Origin: Candidatus Methylomirabilis tolerans | GTDB taxonomy: Bacteria; Methylomirabilota; Methylomirabilia; Methylomirabilales; Methylomirabilaceae | DNA length: 37,654 nucleotides | Direction of reading: 5' to 3' | Assembly: GCA_019912425.1 (NCBI GenBank) | Contig: JAIOIU010000102.1 | Span: 1-37,654 of the forward strand | Part shown: positions 35,216-37,654 of the stretch, piece by piece | Layout of the letters: the number at the start of each line of letters is the position of its first letter | Numbering within the stretch: position 1 is the first letter of the stretch | The notes under the pieces: model-generated | What the model saw: only the letters and a program-made list of their open reading frames with translations | Told to the model about the DNA's origin: nothing | Database searches by the model: none | Made by a program: the position numbers and the translations under genes

Positions 35216-35508
35216 AATAGGGATAGATACTATTATCGTGACAATTCGTGGGGCTTGCGATCATGATCGTGCATGCCACGGATTGCTCGAATCGTTGCTC
35301 CCGGCCACCCGTATCATGTGAGGCAACGAGGGAATGATCGCCAGGCGATCTTTCGGAACGACAGCGATTCGAAGGCCCACGACGACAGAACGGCTACTGC
35401 GAAGAGACGGGTTCATCTGGGAGGTGCGCAGGACACTGGACGAGTAAGACACGTGTTGCAGAGGGGAAGACCAATAAAGGATCTCAAGAAATAGTGTCTA
35501 TCCCTATA
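35216..35508 (+). mobile_element. REP-associated (Y1) transposase mini-element
   Basis: About 293 bp bounded by 19-bp inverted repeats, AATAGGGATAGATACTATT (35216-35234) and AATAGTGTCTATCCCTATA (35490-35508), 17 of 19 pairing. Inside, 35273-35494 is a 73-codon frame that begins PRIARIVAPGHPYHVRQRGN, the start of REP-associated tyrosine transposases (IS200/IS605-like Y1 fold). It then jumps to a C-terminal-like tail, QRGRPIKDLKK. The catalytic H-x-H and tyrosine segments (about 150 residues) are deleted, so it can move only with a transposase supplied elsewhere. A solo copy of its right end lies at 29201-29265. Confidence 0.75.
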
Positions 35509-35579
35509 TCCTATATCCATTCAGGCGATTACGTACCGAAGGCGCCCAGGGTTGGCTCGCGGGGACAAGCTCGAAGCGC

Positions 35580-37082
35580 TCATCGAAGCCCCGCAAGTGC
35601 GCGCAGCCGCTCGTAGAGCCGCACCATGCCCATGCTGTCGCGCTCACAGTAACGAAGGAGGTTGTGCCGGAGCACCTGCCGCTCGGTGGCGGTGAGGGCG
35701 TCGGCACCGAGCAGCAGCGTCTCAAGTGCCGCCGATGCGGAGCCGCCGTCCTGGATCTCGAGGTCGTTGTAGCCAAGCCCTGGCACGAGCGCCGGCAGGA
35801 CCTTCTTGATGCTGAAGCTTCCCCCGAAGTCCGGGTGATAGACGTGGTCGCGCACAATCGGAAGAAGATCGCGGATCCGACGCGAGAGCGCTACTAGCTC
35901 GCCCTCCATGTGCGGGAGCACTTCGATCAGTCCGTCGATGCACCGTTGCTCGAAGGGCGCGTTGTAGGCGAGCACCGTGTTGACGCCCGCACACGCCGCG
36001 ATGAGCGCGTGTGCGAGCTGCTCACGCGGGTCGTCGGGGCCCTCAGTCAACCATGCGCGGTGTTCGACTCCGTCGGCCTTGAGTACGTGGCAACTGAACT
36101 GCACCGGCACCAGGGCGTAAGGGCGGCAGCCCGGCCAGACCGGGATGGCGGGGTTCACGGTCTCGAAGTCGAGGAAAGCGATCGGCGGAGCCATGGAAGC
36201 GAGTGCGCGGCGGAGGTCACGCTCGACGATCACTTCGCCCGCCCGGACGCTACGAATCTGCCGGCGCGCTGTGGGCGAGGCAGCGAACTTGCGCGGCAGG
36301 TCGAAGAGCGTCTTGTAGCCGTCGGCGACGTACTCCTCCGCCTTGGCCTTACGGATCCCATAGAGCGTGCTGACGTGGTGAACCGGGAGGGGAGGCCAGC
36401 ATCGTTTGATGAACGGGCAGGCATACGGCGTCGTGCAGTGCGGACCGGTCTTGACCTCCGGCAGCGGACCCGCCAACGTCGACAGAAGCTCCCCGGCCTG
36501 TTTCGGCACGGCTCGCAGCGGGGAGCGGATCAGCGACGTGACGTTCTCGCGCACAAACAGGTTCGAGAGGTCGGGGTGACGGCACTCGCGGTTGAGGTGC
36601 ATGACCTCTGCACGTGTGACCACGAGCCCGGCGCGTCGGACGACGTGCGTCTGGACGGCGACATCAGGGATGTGCTCGTTCTTGATGTCGAGCGTGGCCT
36701 TAACCTCGACCAGAACGAACCCGTCGCGGCGCCGTTGGAGAATGTCCACGGCGACGAAGATGCCGTCCTCGAGGAAGCTCGCCTCGTAGACAACCGGCGC
36801 TCCATCCGCGATTGCCAGCGCCGTGTCGGCCAGTCTGCGCTCGATCTCGTGGTGCGGGAGGTCGATAAGGACACCGCCTGGCACGAACGTGCGCGCGAGC
36901 TCGCCGACGCGCCTGCCTCGCTCGAAGATCACCCGCTGCAACTCCTCGCCGGCGGCGAGCTCCGGCGCCTCGGGCTCGTGCACCATCCACCAGAGCATCT
37001 TCGGACACTGCAGTCCTGATACGAACTGGGACTTCGAGAGCCGTATGACTGGTCGCACGCTGGTCCCCCTTGACTTTACCAC
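35580..37082 (-). CDS. DUF2779 fused RecB/Cas4-like and DEDD-like nuclease
   Basis: 500 residues with two nuclease halves. Residues about 1-240 are PD-(D/E)XK, RecB/Cas4-like: VYEASFLEDGIFVAVDILQR then DGFVLVEVKATLDIK gives the D and E-x-K active site. Four cysteines (SGLQCPKMLWW near 25, then C-x4-C-x5-C in the KTGPHCTTPYACPFIKRCWP segment) would hold a 4Fe-4S cluster. Residues about 290-495 are the DUF2779 domain with RNase-H-like DEDD features: PPIAFLDFETVNPAIPVWPG (D-F-E), YNAPFEQRCIDGL, then LRYCERDSMGMVRLYERLRA. Family function is unproven; single-strand DNA processing in repair or defence is inferred. It is on the minus strand after the accessory genes. Confidence 0.9.
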   Translation of the reverse strand: MVKSRGTSVRPVIRLSKSQFVSGLQCPKMLWWMVHEPEAPELAAGEELQRVIFERGRRVGELARTFVPGGVLIDLPHHEIERRLADTALAIADGAPVVYEASFLEDGIFVAVDILQRRRDGFVLVEVKATLDIKNEHIPDVAVQTHVVRRAGLVVTRAEVMHLNRECRHPDLSNLFVRENVTSLIRSPLRAVPKQAGELLSTLAGPLPEVKTGPHCTTPYACPFIKRCWPPLPVHHVSTLYGIRKAKAEEYVADGYKTLFDLPRKFAASPTARRQIRSVRAGEVIVERDLRRALASMAPPIAFLDFETVNPAIPVWPGCRPYALVPVQFSCHVLKADGVEHRAWLTEGPDDPREQLAHALIAACAGVNTVLAYNAPFEQRCIDGLIEVLPHMEGELVALSRRIRDLLPIVRDHVYHPDFGGSFSIKKVLPALVPGLGYNDLEIQDGGSASAALETLLLGADALTATERQVLRHNLLRYCERDSMGMVRLYERLRALAGLR

Positions 37083-37252
37083 TGGAGTGCATTGAAGAGG
37101 CCTAGGAGTCGAATGGCCTGGCGGCTACGTCGCATCGCTCTATCCCAACGACTGCTCTGCTACACACGGGACCCTCAGAGGCCAACAAAATAGCTCAGGA
37201 GTACTCGGAGCGACTCACTCTATCCTTCGACTGCAAAGGGTGTCAAGGCGAA

Positions 37253-37283
37253 AGCATGGCATCCCGAATGTCCTGTGACCGAA
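37253..37283. repeat. Short dispersed repeat, copy 2
   Basis: AGCATGGCATCCCGAATGTC, CTGTGACCGAA: second copy of the 35180-35210 repeat in the same orientation. Confidence 0.75.
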
Positions 37284-37333
37284 GGTGCCACAGTGTTGAT
37301 GTATACTATGGTTCTCAAGGAAGCAAAAGACCC

Positions 37334-37391
37334 TGTCATCTCAACACTCGCCTGGCGCTGTGGTGCGTAGTGTGTTTGCAGCGAGATGACA
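37334..37391. repeat. Inverted repeat upstream of dinB
   Basis: TGTCATCTC (37334-37342) pairs with GAGATGACA (37383-37391), and inside it AACACT (37343-37348) can pair with AGTGTGTT (37369-37376), giving a branched hairpin of about 58 nt. It sits about 110 bp before the dinB start and could be a regulatory hairpin or a mobile-repeat end. Confidence 0.55.
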
Positions 37392-37504
37392 CGCTGTACC
37401 GAAGCGCGGTATGATCTGACCCAGGGTGGAATCACGAGCTTGGACGGAGAGGGCGACGGTTTACCGTGCGAAGGGCTCTGCTACCAAGGAGAGCAGTGAG
37501 GTCC

Positions 37505-37654
37505 ATGCAGACGGGTGGCGATCGATTAGGGGAGCACAGATGGATCCTCCATGTCGACATGGATGCCTTCTACGCTTCGGTCGAGCAGCGCGATCACCCG
37601 GCCTATCGCGGGCGTCCCGTGATCGTAGGGGCCGATCCCCAAGGCGGCAGAGGC
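37505..37654 (+). CDS. dinB: DNA polymerase IV, N-terminal 50 codons
   Basis: The ATG at 37505 (GAGG 5 nt upstream) opens a frame to the window edge. [20 protein letters not shown] is the Y-family polymerase start, with the catalytic aspartate of H-V-D-M-D-x-F and the steric-gate region [22 protein letters not shown] follows, as in DinB. Pol IV is an error-prone translesion polymerase. Only the first palm segment is present, so length and further motifs cannot be judged. Confidence 0.95.
   Translation, partial: MQTGGDRLGEHRWILHVDMDAFYASVEQRDHPAYRGRPVIVGADPQGGRG

Larger units (their letters stand above)
37083..37504. other. Intergenic region with repeat and stem-loop
   Basis: 420 bp between the divergent DUF2779 nuclease gene and dinB. 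It contains repeat copy 2 (37253-37283) and an inverted repeat (37334-37391). No gene is supportable; a minus-strand frame at 37220-37435 is short, unpatterned and arises across these repeats. No LexA-type operator is apparent before dinB. Confidence 0.5.

Overview
The window looks like a chromosomal segment of a Gram-negative, fairly GC-rich bacterium. It encodes a TatA translocase, several lipobox lipoproteins, a split three-subunit proton-translocating transhydrogenase and SelB. My best guess is an NC10-type (Candidatus Methylomirabilis-like) or related deep-branching methylotroph or deltaproteobacterium-like genome. The basis is the gene repertoire: a COG2232-like ATP-grasp protein of the kind found in tetrahydromethanopterin C1 clusters, split PntAA/PntAB/PntB, the order xerC-hslV-hslU-argB-argD-argF-argG-argH, an alternative-oxidase-like protein and the Aquifex-type aconitase. 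This is an inference from content; no marker gene in the window settles it.

Layout. (1) 1-6.2 kb, minus strand: a 3'-truncated ATP-grasp gene, the pntAA-pntAB-pntB operon behind a recognisable promoter, then tatA and selB. (2) 6.3-12 kb, plus strand: a frameshifted uracil-DNA-glycosylase-like remnant, a palindromic repeat, an AOX/PTOX-like diiron oxidase, a DUF3300-DUF2950 pair of exported proteins, and three small lipoproteins of which two are tandem paralogues. (3) 12.2-22.2 kb, minus strand: a long probable operon xerC-hslV-hslU-argB-argD-argF-argG-argH-FN3 lipoprotein. It carries the ornithine-to-arginine steps and the HslUV protease. Its larger spacers hold degenerate 7-bp tandem arrays, and two of its genes carry palindromic repeats in frame. 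(4) 22.4-27.7 kb: a DUF72 protein, an ABM-fold protein, small exported proteins, a 28-residue membrane peptide directly behind an aconitase gene, and a Pro/Tyr-rich exported protein.

(5) 27.7-37.1 kb is an accessory, decaying and defence-like island. It contains two degenerate copies of a DUF5615 PIN-like toxin gene, one joined to a scrap of a YhcG/DUF1016 nuclease. It also has an orphan HigA-like antitoxin behind a palindromic operator, an ERCC4-type nuclease gene broken by an in-frame TGA, and a mini-element left from a REP-associated (Y1) transposase plus a solo end of the same element. The intact core is a two-gene operon (putative ribbon-helix-helix/winged-helix protein and an 839-residue GHKL ATPase) converging on a DNA methyltransferase with an XRE-type regulator. 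A fused Cas4/RecB-like and DEDD-like nuclease (DUF2779) follows. The window ends in the first 50 codons of dinB.

The most promising candidate for an undescribed system is 29.7-35.1 kb: a GHKL (MutL/MORC/Hsp90-like) ATPase with a DNA-binding partner, an operator-controlled promoter and a neighbouring methyltransferase. It resembles restriction-type systems built around GHKL ATPases, but I do not recognise the exact combination.
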